A DNA stretch of 64,000 nucleotides from Bin5 sp965204705 (GTDB taxonomy: Bacteria; Chloroflexota; Anaerolineae; Caldilineales; Caldilineaceae). Positions 18,182 to 26,838 of this stretch are shown piece by piece; position 1 is the stretch's first letter, and the number at the start of each line of letters is the position of its first letter. The notes under the pieces were generated by a model, which made no database searches, was not told the origin of the DNA, and saw nothing but the letters and a program-made list of their open reading frames with translations. Position numbers and translations under genes: made by a program. The DNA is taken from contig OZ242006.1 of NCBI GenBank assembly GCA_965204705.1, positions 3,720,001-3,784,000 of the forward strand. Direction: 5' to 3'.

Positions 18182-19868
18182 GTGCCAGTCTGCGTTCGAC
18201 AGGCCGTTGGTCAGTGTCCGGCCTACTCCAAGGGCATCGCAGCGAACACCTGTTTGGGCGAGCAGACCATTTTCATTCGACCTATCAACCGTAAGCAAAA
18301 CAGACCTTCGCTATGCCTGGCCGGGCAGAAGAATAGGCCGAGGGTGTAGTCGGGACTCATAAAATTAGGAACTCATATGCCGGAATACCACGAACAGCAG
18401 GCGCGCCGGCAATGAATTTGGCCGTCCCGCTCATACAGTGAAAGAACCTCATGATGTTTCCCGCTGTGCGTCAAGAAATGAGTCACGATGCACGGGTTCA
18501 GTACATAAGGGCAAGATGTGCAGTCGTCTTCGTCACTCTGGTGTTCTTCCTCCTGAGCTCTTCTGCAATGACTGTCACACTCAGTTATCCAACGCCTTTC
18601 ACCTGGGTCCACAATCACATCGTCATTGTTTTCTACCCTGAAGCACCGAAGTACGCTGCACTCGGCATGGCCTTTCTCTCAATTTGTAGAAAATCTGCCC
18701 TGATTATTGTAGAGTCGCGACAGTAACGCTGCGGCAGGCTTGTTCTTCCCGGCCGAATCCTGTTTTTTGTGGCACATTCATATGTAATTCCCAAAAACTA
18801 CATATTGCGTGCACTGAGCGATCACGGCTGCGACGATTTTCCTGGCAGAAGTAGAAATTCAACGTTATCGGCAAGACCCTTTATGTACACACTCCGCGGA
18901 CCGTTTGCGGTTCGCACGAAGGAATAGGCGCCTCTGGTGATCGAGAGTGCCGGCAACATTGCTCTATCGAATAACAGATTAGGAGGTACGTCACCGCGAC
19001 GATGATCGTGGCGAAAGCCAGTCGACCGTTTCGCTGAAAGCCAACCCCAAGTTCCAGCCGAAGAAATCCCCAAGTTTCACTGCACCGACGCCTAACGCCC
19101 ACAAAGACCAGAACCCGGCATAGCGTCTCAGCCTCCGCTTCCGAAAGCACTAACAACCGACAACTCGATACCGCAAGAGGAAAGCCTCCCCCCCCCGGTA
19201 GAAAAGCGAATTCCTCCTCAGGGGCGCCGTAAGCGTTCTCCTGGATCGATCTACGGCGACATAGTTGGAGACCCATCACGCTGCAGGTTCGGCTTGGCTG
19301 AATCGAGCGATTTAGAGATACACAGCACCGACTTGGGCAGAAACCCAAAAAGAGCAAAACCTGGAGAAGACTCGGGCAGACAACCACCCGTTAGACGTGC
19401 AGCCTAGCATTGCGGCGTCTCCGCAGGTACAGAGCCTTCCTGGAAAGAGGCAAGAGTCCAGGGTCCACTCAGAAAAAACGTCCATTTGCCCCGCGAACAT
19501 TTTAGGCAGAGTCTGCAGTGCGGCTCTTCGAATATAGATCGTCGAATTCCTTTCTTGCCGCCGAGTTGAAAAGGTCGGTTTCCCCACGCAAGCGCCGAAG
19601 AGCAGTCTGAAGTCTCTGCCAGCGCGCCGGACAGTCTCAAAGTGTGCCCCTTTCCACAAATTATACAATTTGCACATAAAATTCAGCATTCGCGTTGAAA
19701 TTGGTGTTCTTGGGGCGATAAGTGATCCACATATCACCTTGTAAATTGTGCGATTAGCATAACATTCTTGCTTTTGAATTCGGCCATATTGGCCGTTCAA
19801 ACTCGAATGACGCTGAAATATGCTTTGCCAGTGTAGCAAACCGCTTCAAGAAAATGGGAGAAAAGGTG
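18182..19868. other. Long region without a recognisable gene
   Basis: About 1.7 kb between the acyl-CoA dehydrogenase and the nitrite reductase. Short frames exist on both strands (up to about 175 codons) but none shows a family motif, a good ribosome binding site or plausible protein composition. Parts look more AT-rich than the neighbours. It could hold a decayed gene, a long nitrogen-responsive control region or an RNA. The only site I can point to is the inverted repeat at 19657-19672. Confidence 0.6.
19657..19672. promoter_or_regulatory. Inverted repeat, candidate operator for the nitrate operon
   Basis: CAAATT and AATTTG separated by ATAC form a perfect dyad about 200 bases before the nitrite reductase start, in an AT-rich stretch. 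Its position fits a regulator binding site, but the regulator is unknown and the site could be chance. Confidence 0.3.
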
Positions 19869-21488
19869 ATGAATTCAGATGTCGCAGAAGGAACATGGCC
19901 CTCCCCGGCTCACACGCCGACGACCAACGGCAGTGGCAAGGCGAACGGCAGTGGCAAGGCCAAGTTGAACAAAGTTGAGTTGCTGAAACTCAAGAAGAGT
20001 CCGCTCAGCCTCATCCATGACATTTACCGCTGGGCTGATGAAGGATTCGATTCGATTCCCCCTGAATATTACGACCTTTTCAAGTGGCATGGGTTCTTTT
20101 ATCGCAAACAGACGCCGGGCTACTTCATGTTGCGAATGCGCATCTCGAACGGCGTCCTCAACTCCACGCAGCTGCGCGCTGTCGCCGAACTCTCACGCGA
20201 TTTCGGACGGGGAGCGGGCGACTTTACGACGCGGCAGAACATCCAACTGCGCTGGATTACGATCGAAAACATGCCTGCCATCATTGAGAAACTGCAGTCT
20301 GTCGGGCTCGGATCCGAGCAGACGGGAATGGACAATTTCCGCAATGTTACCGGTTGTCCGCTTACCGGCCTGGCGCGTCATGAATTGCTTGAGACCCGGC
20401 AACTCACAACGGCAACAGCTCTATCCCTCCTGGGACCTGAGTTCCAGAACATTCCCCGCAAATTCAACATCTCGATCAACGGTTGCCGTCTGGACTGCAC
20501 TCATGCGCAGAGCAACGACATAGGCCTGACGCCCGCAATGGGACGCATGGGAAGCCGGACTACTCCGGGATTTAACGTCGTGGTTGGTGGACATATGGGA
20601 AGCAGGAACCCACATCTTGCTATTCCGCTTGACATGTTTGTGCGTCCGTCACAAGTGACGGCTCTGTGTCGCGCGATATTGACGGTTTTTCGCGACAACG
20701 GTAATCGCTCTGTGCGGGGTAAGGCCCGTTTGTGGTATTTGCTCGACGATTGGGGCATTGACAGGTTTCGGGGCGAAGTGACAAAGGTGCTGGGTGAGCA
20801 GATGCCGTCTGCCGGAGAGTGTAAGCTTTACCGCCATCCAGATCCCCTTGAGCAGGACCATGTGGGCGTCCACCCACAGATTCAGGCAGGTCTTAGCTAT
20901 GTAGGCATGGTAGTGCCCACCGGCCGTGTCACGGCAGACCAGCTGTTTGATCTCGCCGAACTGGCGGACAGATACGGCAACCGTGAAATCCGTCTGACCA
21001 ACGATCAGAATGTGATTATACCCAACGTACACGATGAAAAGGTTGACGCCATGCTGGAAGAGCCGCTGATGGAAGCGTGGAGCCCCTCGCCCTCGGGCGT
21101 TATGCGCGGGTTGGTGACCTGCACGGGCATCGATCACTGCCACTTTGCGCTCAACGACACAAAGGGAATTTCGCTGGCCATTGCCCGCAAGCTGGAGGAG
21201 CGTTTGCCCGACCGCGACAAGGTAGTTCGAATGAACGTGTCAGGGTGCGTTCACGCATGTGGTCGGCACCGGCTTTCCGAAATAGGGCTTGAAGCCACGC
21301 GGCTCCGACAGGACGGCAAAGTGATTGACGGATTCAACATTTTCGAAGGCGGCTGCTTGGGTGAAGACGCCAGGCTCGGGGACGAAATCCACCGGAAGGC
21401 CACCATAGAGGAGACTACGGAGTTATTGGCCGACGCTATCGCCTCCCGTTATCAGTCTGACGCGGTCACAGACGCTGTTCCAGCCTGA
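19869..21488 (+). CDS. nirA: Ferredoxin-dependent nitrite/sulfite reductase
   Basis: Siroheme and [4Fe-4S] enzyme of about 539 residues, six-electron reduction of nitrite to ammonium (or sulfite to sulfide). It has the duplicated ferredoxin-like halves (GDFTTRQNIQLRWI early, REIRLTNDQNVII late) and the cluster ligands C418-x5-C424 (CTGIDHC) and C460-x3-C464 (CVHAC). The 45-residue N-terminus is a Gly/Ser/Lys linker with a short duplicated GSGKA motif. The ATG at 19869 has GGAG and AAGG upstream; an ATG at 19854 is the alternative. The adjacent nitrate transporter and nitrate reductase make nitrite the likely substrate. Confidence 0.92.
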   Translation: MNSDVAEGTWPSPAHTPTTNGSGKANGSGKAKLNKVELLKLKKSPLSLIHDIYRWADEGFDSIPPEYYDLFKWHGFFYRKQTPGYFMLRMRISNGVLNSTQLRAVAELSRDFGRGAGDFTTRQNIQLRWITIENMPAIIEKLQSVGLGSEQTGMDNFRNVTGCPLTGLARHELLETRQLTTATALSLLGPEFQNIPRKFNISINGCRLDCTHAQSNDIGLTPAMGRMGSRTTPGFNVVVGGHMGSRNPHLAIPLDMFVRPSQVTALCRAILTVFRDNGNRSVRGKARLWYLLDDWGIDRFRGEVTKVLGEQMPSAGECKLYRHPDPLEQDHVGVHPQIQAGLSYVGMVVPTGRVTADQLFDLAELADRYGNREIRLTNDQNVIIPNVHDEKVDAMLEEPLMEAWSPSPSGVMRGLVTCTGIDHCHFALNDTKGISLAIARKLEERLPDRDKVVRMNVSGCVHACGRHRLSEIGLEATRLRQDGKVIDGFNIFEGGCLGEDARLGDEIHRKATIEETTELLADAIASRYQSDAVTDAVPA

Positions 21489-21524
21489 ACAGAAAACAGT
21501 CCCGCCGTAAAGGAGAATTTCCCA

Positions 21525-22874
21525 GTGGACTTCAAAAACAAAGCCACCAAGATTGATCTGTTCAGCTTCAGCACGCCGCAGATGCGGGCATTCCACGTCA
21601 CCTGGTTTGCCTTCTTCCTGTGTTTCTTTGGCTGGTTCGGCATTGTGCCACTAATGAAGGGGGACAGCGGCGTCATCGCGACGCTCGGTCTCAGCCCTGC
21701 TCAGGTAGGCAACTCTGTCATTGCGGCTGTTTCCCTGACCATCATCGCGCGACTGATTATCGGGCCAATGTGCACCCGTTTCGGCTCGCGCAAGGTCTAC
21801 ACGGGGCTACTGTTGCTGGGTTCTCTGCCGGTCATGGGGATTGGTCTGGCGCAGACGCCGAACCAGTTCATCATGGCACGGATCCTGATCGGCACTATTG
21901 GCGCTTCGTTCGTTATAACCCAGTACCACACAAGCGTAATGTTCGCACCCAATGTTGTGGGGGCGGCCAACGCGACGACGGCAGGCTGGGGCAACCTGGG
22001 CGGCGGCGTAACCCAGGCAGTGATGCCCTTACTCCTGGCGGCAGTGCTGACGTTTGTGCCCGCGGCGATGGGCTGGCGTGTGGCCATGGTCGTTCCCGGG
22101 GTCGCGATGCTCCTAACGGCGGCGGCCTACTGGTTCCTGACCCAGGATGCTCCAGACGGCAACTATTCGGAGTTGCGGGGGCGCGGGGAAATGCCGGCAG
22201 CGGCCAATTCAAGAGGCACGTTTGCAGAGGCCATTAAGGATTCCCGGGTGATCGCACTCTTCTTCATTTATGCAGCCTGTTTCGGCATTGAACTGACCAT
22301 AAATGGTACAGCTGCGCTCTACTTTTTCACTCGATTCGAATTGAACCTTGCGACAGCAGGGCTCGTCGCCGGCCTCTTCGGTGTGATGAACATTTTCGCC
22401 CGGTCGATGGGTGGGATTTTCAGCGATTATATCAACCGCAGCGGCGGTCTGAAGGGACGGACGCAGTTTCTGTTCGTATGCCTCATCCTGGAGGGAATCG
22501 CTCTGGTGTTGTTTGCAAACATGGGGGCGCTGGCGCTGGCGATCCCTGCGCTGATTGTCTTCAGCCTGTTTGTGCAGATGTCGGAGGGGGCCACCTTTGC
22601 GATTGTTCCCTACGTCAATAAACGCGCCATGGGCGCGATTGCCGGCATTGTTGGGGCCGGGGGGAACTTCGGGGCAATGCTGGCAGGTTTTCTGTTCCGG
22701 CGAGAGGCGGATATGTATGGCCAATCCTACCTGATTCTGGGCATTCTTGTGGCAGTATGCGCTTTCATGGCGCTGATGGTGCGCTTTTCTGAGAAAGAGG
22801 AGAGGGATGCTGCCGAAGAGACCGCCGCCCGGCTGGCCGATTCAGGCGAGTCGGTCTATACCGGCGCCAACTAA
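21525..22874 (+). CDS. narK: Nitrate/nitrite MFS transporter (NarK/NasA type)
   Basis: Major facilitator of 449 residues with about 12 membrane segments. FHVTWFAFFLCFFGWFGI in TM1 and the Gly-rich nitrate signatures GWGNLGGGVTQ (TM5) and GAGGNFGAM (TM11) are diagnostic of the nitrate/nitrite porter family, which imports nitrate by proton symport or exchanges nitrite. The GTG start at 21525 is supported by AAAGGAG upstream. It lies between nitrite and nitrate reductase genes (36- and 91-base gaps), so the three genes form an assimilation operon; import of nitrate is the inferred role. Confidence 0.93.
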   Translation: MDFKNKATKIDLFSFSTPQMRAFHVTWFAFFLCFFGWFGIVPLMKGDSGVIATLGLSPAQVGNSVIAAVSLTIIARLIIGPMCTRFGSRKVYTGLLLLGSLPVMGIGLAQTPNQFIMARILIGTIGASFVITQYHTSVMFAPNVVGAANATTAGWGNLGGGVTQAVMPLLLAAVLTFVPAAMGWRVAMVVPGVAMLLTAAAYWFLTQDAPDGNYSELRGRGEMPAAANSRGTFAEAIKDSRVIALFFIYAACFGIELTINGTAALYFFTRFELNLATAGLVAGLFGVMNIFARSMGGIFSDYINRSGGLKGRTQFLFVCLILEGIALVLFANMGALALAIPALIVFSLFVQMSEGATFAIVPYVNKRAMGAIAGIVGAGGNFGAMLAGFLFRREADMYGQSYLILGILVAVCAFMALMVRFSEKEERDAAEETAARLADSGESVYTGAN

Positions 22875-22965
22875 CCGACCGCTCCCGCGTTGATGAGCTG
22901 ATCGCAAGCAGGCATCTGAGATCATCGGGATACATAGCCGGGACGCATACGAAACAACACGGAAT

Positions 22966-25305
22966 ATGATGAAATCCAAAGAACGTTCGCGTGGGCGTGG
23001 AATAGATAGCGGAAAGATCGACAGCTGGCAGGACACATATTGCCCCTATTGCGGAGTCGGGTGCGGCCTGAGGGTCGGCATCCGCAATGGAAAGGTTACC
23101 AAAGTGCGAGGCAATCCCGACCATCCCTCTTCCCTGGGGGATCTCTGCCTCAAGCCGATCCATCTGCCCGGCGCGCTGGATACACCGGACCGCATTCGCG
23201 AGCCGCTTATGCGGGTGAAAGGTAGTGGGAGCGATACATATTCTGCGAAGGGAACCCTTCGCAAAGTGACCTGGGAAAGGGCGACGACGCACATCGCATC
23301 CAACCTCAAGCGCATCGTTCAGCAGCACGGGCCCGGTGCGGTGGCCTTCTACGGGTCCGGCCAGTTCACGACCGAAGATTACTATGTGGCCAACAAGCTG
23401 CTGAAGGGGTTCATCGGCACCAATAATTTCGATGCCAACTCGCGGCTGTGCATGGCCTCAGCGGTTGCGGGGTATGTCTCAGCACTCGGTTCCGACGGGC
23501 CGCCCCCCGCATATGAAGATATTGACCACGCGGATTGTTTCTTCCTTATCGGCGCCAACATGGCCGACTGTCATCCGGTCCTGTTCAATCGAATCAAGCG
23601 GAGAAAGAAGCGAGATCCCGAAAACGTAAAGGTGATCGTGGTTGATCCCAGAGAAACCCGTACAGCCGCCATCGCCGATCTCTTTCTGCCGATTCGACCC
23701 GGATCCGACGTGGTGCTTCTCAACGGGATGATGAGGCTACTCGTTTCGCAAGGAAAGATCGATCGCGCATTCATAGCTGAACACACGAATGGCTTCGAAG
23801 AGCTGATGGAAGCCAGCGGTCATGTCTCGACCGTTGCTGCCAGCAAGGTCTGCGGAATCTCTGAAGGCGAATTGGTACAGGCCGCGCGCCTATTTGGTGA
23901 AGCACGCGGGGTTCTCTCTTTCTGGAGCATGGGGCTGAATCAGAGCGTAAACGGCGTGGCAAAAAACCAGGCAGTCATCAATCTGCACCTGGCTACGGGT
24001 CAGATCGGGAAGGCGGGCAGCGGGCCCTTTTCACTGACGGGGCAACCGAACGCAATGGGCGGACGCGAGGCCGGGGGATTGTCACACTTGCTACCGGGCT
24101 ATCGCACAGTTGCGAACGCCGACCATCGCCAAGAGGTGGAAAGATTCTGGGGGTTGCCTGAGGAAACTATTAGCGAAAAGCCCGGGCTGGCAGCGGTCGA
24201 CATGTTTGAAGCCGCGGCCAGGGGCGAAGTCAAGGCGATGTGGGTCATGTGTACCAATCCGATGGTCTCAATGCCCAACATCGACGTCGTTGAAAAAGCA
24301 ATGGAGAAACTTGATCTGCTCATTGTAACCGACGCCTATCACCCTACGGACACGACACGGTACGCTCATGTCCTGTTGCCGGCGGCCCAGTGGTCGGAAA
24401 GGGATGGCGTGATGACCAATTCGGAGCGGCGCATCACTTATCTTCCCCGCATGGTGGACCCAGTCGGTCAGGCCAAGCCGGACTGGCGGATCATCGCGGA
24501 CGTGGGCGCGGCGATGGGTTTTTCGGATGCCTTCCCCTATGCTTCGTCAGAGGATGTCTTTGACGAGTTTTCACAGTTGACCAAAGGACGAGTTTGCGAT
24601 TACAGCGGAGTGAGCGTAAGCAGGCTCCAGGCAGAGGGTCCGCTCCAGTGGCCGATACCCGATGTCGATCATCCAGGCACTGCCAGGCTGTACTCCGGGC
24701 TACATAGCCGACAGTCCCGCAAGCCTGCCGACAAGATGGAAGGCGACTGCAAAGCCCTGCCTTTGGAGACGGCAGGCACCAGCAAAGAGGGGGTGGCGAC
24801 AGCTTTTGCAACTGCGGACGGCAGGGCAACATTTCATACTCCTGAATTTGTGCCTCCGGCTGAACTGCCAAACAGGAAGTTTCCTCTGCTTCTGACAACA
24901 GGCCGCCTGCGAAACCAGTGGCATACCATGACCCGGACCGGCAAGTCAGAAAGCCTTCTGAAGGGGGCACGAGAGCCTTTCCTTGAGATCCACCCTGTTG
25001 ATGCCGTGCGGCGACAGATCGAGGACGGGGACGTAGTGGAGATTCGCTCACGCAGAGGCAAAGTGTGGGCAACAGCGCGGGTAACTGAGAGTATCAGGGA
25101 GGGGGCCTGCTTTATGCCCTTTCACTGGGGACGCCTGGCGGGCCGGTTCAGTGCCGCCAATAATGTGACTGTGGCGGCAGTGGATCCGATTTCGAAGGAA
25201 CCGGAGCTCAAGGCTTGCGCGGTCGAAGTCAGGTTGCGGCCAGGATACGAGGGGTTACAGGCCTGGAAAGTCTTTCAGCGCCTGGCCAAGGTGGTCAGAA
25301 GATAG
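22966..25305 (+). CDS. nasA: Assimilatory nitrate reductase, molybdopterin catalytic subunit
   Basis: Mo-bis-MGD oxidoreductase of 779 residues that reduces nitrate to nitrite. The N-terminal [4Fe-4S] ligands C26, C29, C33 and C61 are present, and the molybdenum-coordinating Cys is C162 in SRLCMASAV. GQPNAMGGREAGG and the final RLRNQWHTMTRTGK match assimilatory enzymes of the NasA/NarB type rather than formate dehydrogenases. There is no C-terminal [2Fe-2S] domain and no flavoprotein partner follows, so ferredoxin or flavodoxin is the likely donor. It has no Tat signal, as expected for a cytoplasmic enzyme. Last gene of the nitrate operon. Confidence 0.92.
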   Translation: MMKSKERSRGRGIDSGKIDSWQDTYCPYCGVGCGLRVGIRNGKVTKVRGNPDHPSSLGDLCLKPIHLPGALDTPDRIREPLMRVKGSGSDTYSAKGTLRKVTWERATTHIASNLKRIVQQHGPGAVAFYGSGQFTTEDYYVANKLLKGFIGTNNFDANSRLCMASAVAGYVSALGSDGPPPAYEDIDHADCFFLIGANMADCHPVLFNRIKRRKKRDPENVKVIVVDPRETRTAAIADLFLPIRPGSDVVLLNGMMRLLVSQGKIDRAFIAEHTNGFEELMEASGHVSTVAASKVCGISEGELVQAARLFGEARGVLSFWSMGLNQSVNGVAKNQAVINLHLATGQIGKAGSGPFSLTGQPNAMGGREAGGLSHLLPGYRTVANADHRQEVERFWGLPEETISEKPGLAAVDMFEAAARGEVKAMWVMCTNPMVSMPNIDVVEKAMEKLDLLIVTDAYHPTDTTRYAHVLLPAAQWSERDGVMTNSERRITYLPRMVDPVGQAKPDWRIIADVGAAMGFSDAFPYASSEDVFDEFSQLTKGRVCDYSGVSVSRLQAEGPLQWPIPDVDHPGTARLYSGLHSRQSRKPADKMEGDCKALPLETAGTSKEGVATAFATADGRATFHTPEFVPPAELPNRKFPLLLTTGRLRNQWHTMTRTGKSESLLKGAREPFLEIHPVDAVRRQIEDGDVVEIRSRRGKVWATARVTESIREGACFMPFHWGRLAGRFSAANNVTVAAVDPISKEPELKACAVEVRLRPGYEGLQAWKVFQRLAKVVRR

Positions 25306-25386
25306 AGCCGCTTGGTTCCCAAGGAAAGCGTCGGAGAAGGCGGCGTACGCGGCGAAATCGTCGATGTGGGTCGCTGAATTACGACA

Positions 25387-26154
25387 TTATCCTGGTTTGT
25401 GCGCTTCAATCATATAGTTGCGCACTGCGTACGCCAGCTCCCCTTCCGCCTCAAGCCTTTTCTGCAGCGTAATCAGATGGTCTAAGTGCGATGCGACGGA
25501 GAAGCCGGGAACCAGCCAGGGAACGGCCTTCAGATAGTAGACCACTGCCGCCACGTCAGTAAAGACCAGCCTGCCTGACCAGTCCTGCACATCCGAAACC
25601 TTGAATCCTGCGGCCTGCAGCCAGGGCACATATTTCTGCGGGGTTGCATCGGGCCACTGCGGCGTTGCGCCAAAAGCGGCGAGGAGGTCCTGGGCCCACA
25701 GGCCGTGTACTTGCCGAGTGAGAAGGCGGCCCCCTGGTTCAAGGATTCTTGCAATTTCGTCTACGTAGAGCGCACCGTGCCGATTCAGGACAAGCGCAAA
25801 CTCTTCGTCCTCGAATGGCATGGGTGTATATTCATCATTGTTCAGCTCGACAACGCGCACACCGAGCGGCTCAAGCCGGCGGCGGGACAGCTCGACGTTA
25901 GGAGGATAGCCTTCGGTTACTACAACTGTCTTCGGCCAACTGTCCCTCAAGAGGAGTAAGCGCTCGCCCCCGCCCGTCGCAATATCAAGGATTGACGAAG
26001 AGCCCCGCATCAGCTCGGATGCGCGAGAGGAATAGGACCATGGCGGTTCTTCCAAGTGCATTCGGTCATCAAGGTAGGAAAAGTCCCAGCCTGTAAACGG
26101 TTTCTGTTCTTCTGCCTTCCAACCTTCGATCAGTCCTGCCTGTTGTTGTGTCAT
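25387..26154 (-). CDS. Class I SAM-dependent methyltransferase
   Basis: A 255-residue protein with a Rossmann methyltransferase core: motif I ILDIATGGGE (55-64), the acidic strand ending VVVTEGYPPN, FALVLNRHGAL as motif IV and LEPGGRLLTRQVHG as the motif after it. This resembles small bacterial methyltransferases of the RlmA/UbiE-like type, but the substrate is unknown. Convergent with the nitrate operon and followed upstream on the same strand by the DUF2905 gene 20 bases away, so the two may share a transcript. Confidence 0.82.
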   Translation of the reverse strand: MTQQQAGLIEGWKAEEQKPFTGWDFSYLDDRMHLEEPPWSYSSRASELMRGSSSILDIATGGGERLLLLRDSWPKTVVVTEGYPPNVELSRRRLEPLGVRVVELNNDEYTPMPFEDEEFALVLNRHGALYVDEIARILEPGGRLLTRQVHGLWAQDLLAAFGATPQWPDATPQKYVPWLQAAGFKVSDVQDWSGRLVFTDVAAVVYYLKAVPWLVPGFSVASHLDHLITLQKRLEAEGELAYAVRNYMIEAHKPG

Positions 26155-26174
26155 GGCGCCCTTGGTTGTCGTTG

Positions 26175-26381
26175 TCAGCGATTCAGAAGGTTGAGCAGCA
26201 GTGTCAAGACGAGGCTAACCAGGATCATAGATGTGATGGGTATGAAGAGGCTGACCGACTCCGTCCTGATTCTTATATCGCCTGGCAGTTTTCCAAACCA
26301 GCCTAACAGCCAAGGTGCAAACTGAAGTACAACCCCTAGAAGAAGGAGGATCGCTCCGAGAATTATGAGCCACTTTGCCAT
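26175..26381 (-). CDS. DUF2905 family small membrane protein
   Basis: A 68-residue protein with two membrane helices (about 4-28 and 45-66) joined by the conserved loop GKLPGDIRI, then the FIPITSMI segment, the signature of DUF2905. The family is widespread and uncharacterised. It starts at ATG and precedes the methyltransferase gene. Confidence 0.88.
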   Translation of the reverse strand: MAKWLIILGAILLLLGVVLQFAPWLLGWFGKLPGDIRIRTESVSLFIPITSMILVSLVLTLLLNLLNR

Positions 26382-26734
26382 TGTTTCGACAGTTCCTCAG
26401 CGTCCGGACAGGCGCCAACTTGGAGTCAACCCTGGTCATTATATCAGAAGGGCAGGCGGGGCATTGCTCAGAGAAACGGACGGGCCACCGACTGAGAAGA
26501 AAGGGCTTCCGTGATGACGGTTTTTTGTGAATTGGTTGGGATTTGCCTCTGCGGGAGGCTGCACAGAGAAGGGCAAGCGTATCGTAGCCGGATCGTAGGT
26601 ATATTACCCAGTTCGTTTTTTGGGGCCAGAAAGGGGACGGTTCATACCGATGAATCATCGAACTCCAGTGTAAACTCCCGGTTTACGGCAGGAAGTTCTC
26701 CAGGATTCCTTACCCTCGACTCAAGTGAGATCTT

Positions 26735-26763
26735 TTGACTTCAACCTTGAATCGGTGCAGAAT
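26735..26763 (+). promoter_or_regulatory. Candidate promoter for the LysM/PA14 gene
   Basis: TTGACT (26735-26740) and CAGAAT (26758-26763) separated by 17 bases, 75 bases before the ATG. The rest of the 26382-26838 gap shows no gene I can support. Confidence 0.35.
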
Positions 26764-26812
26764 TTTAGTGATAAGACAGGCACATTGTCGATGGAATTCT
26801 GCAGCCCATATT

Positions 26813-26832
26813 CATATAGGACCATATAGGAC
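26813..26832 (+). promoter_or_regulatory. Tandem duplicated ribosome-binding segment
   Basis: CATATAGGAC occurs twice in direct tandem; the AGGA of the second copy lies seven bases before the ATG at 26839, so the duplication repeats the likely Shine-Dalgarno. Confidence 0.45.
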
Positions 26833-26838
26833 TGACTC

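Noticed and set aside
17189..18298. A 369-codon minus-strand open frame
   Set aside because: Antisense to the acyl-CoA dehydrogenase gene; translation is His/Arg-rich without motifs.
18451..18726. A 91-codon plus-strand frame with a hydrophobic stretch
   Set aside because: No convincing start signal or homology; composition is that of the surrounding non-coding DNA.
19312..19839. A 175-codon minus-strand frame before the nitrite reductase gene
   Set aside because: Cys/Arg-rich translation without motifs, poor start context, and it would cover the likely control region of nirA.
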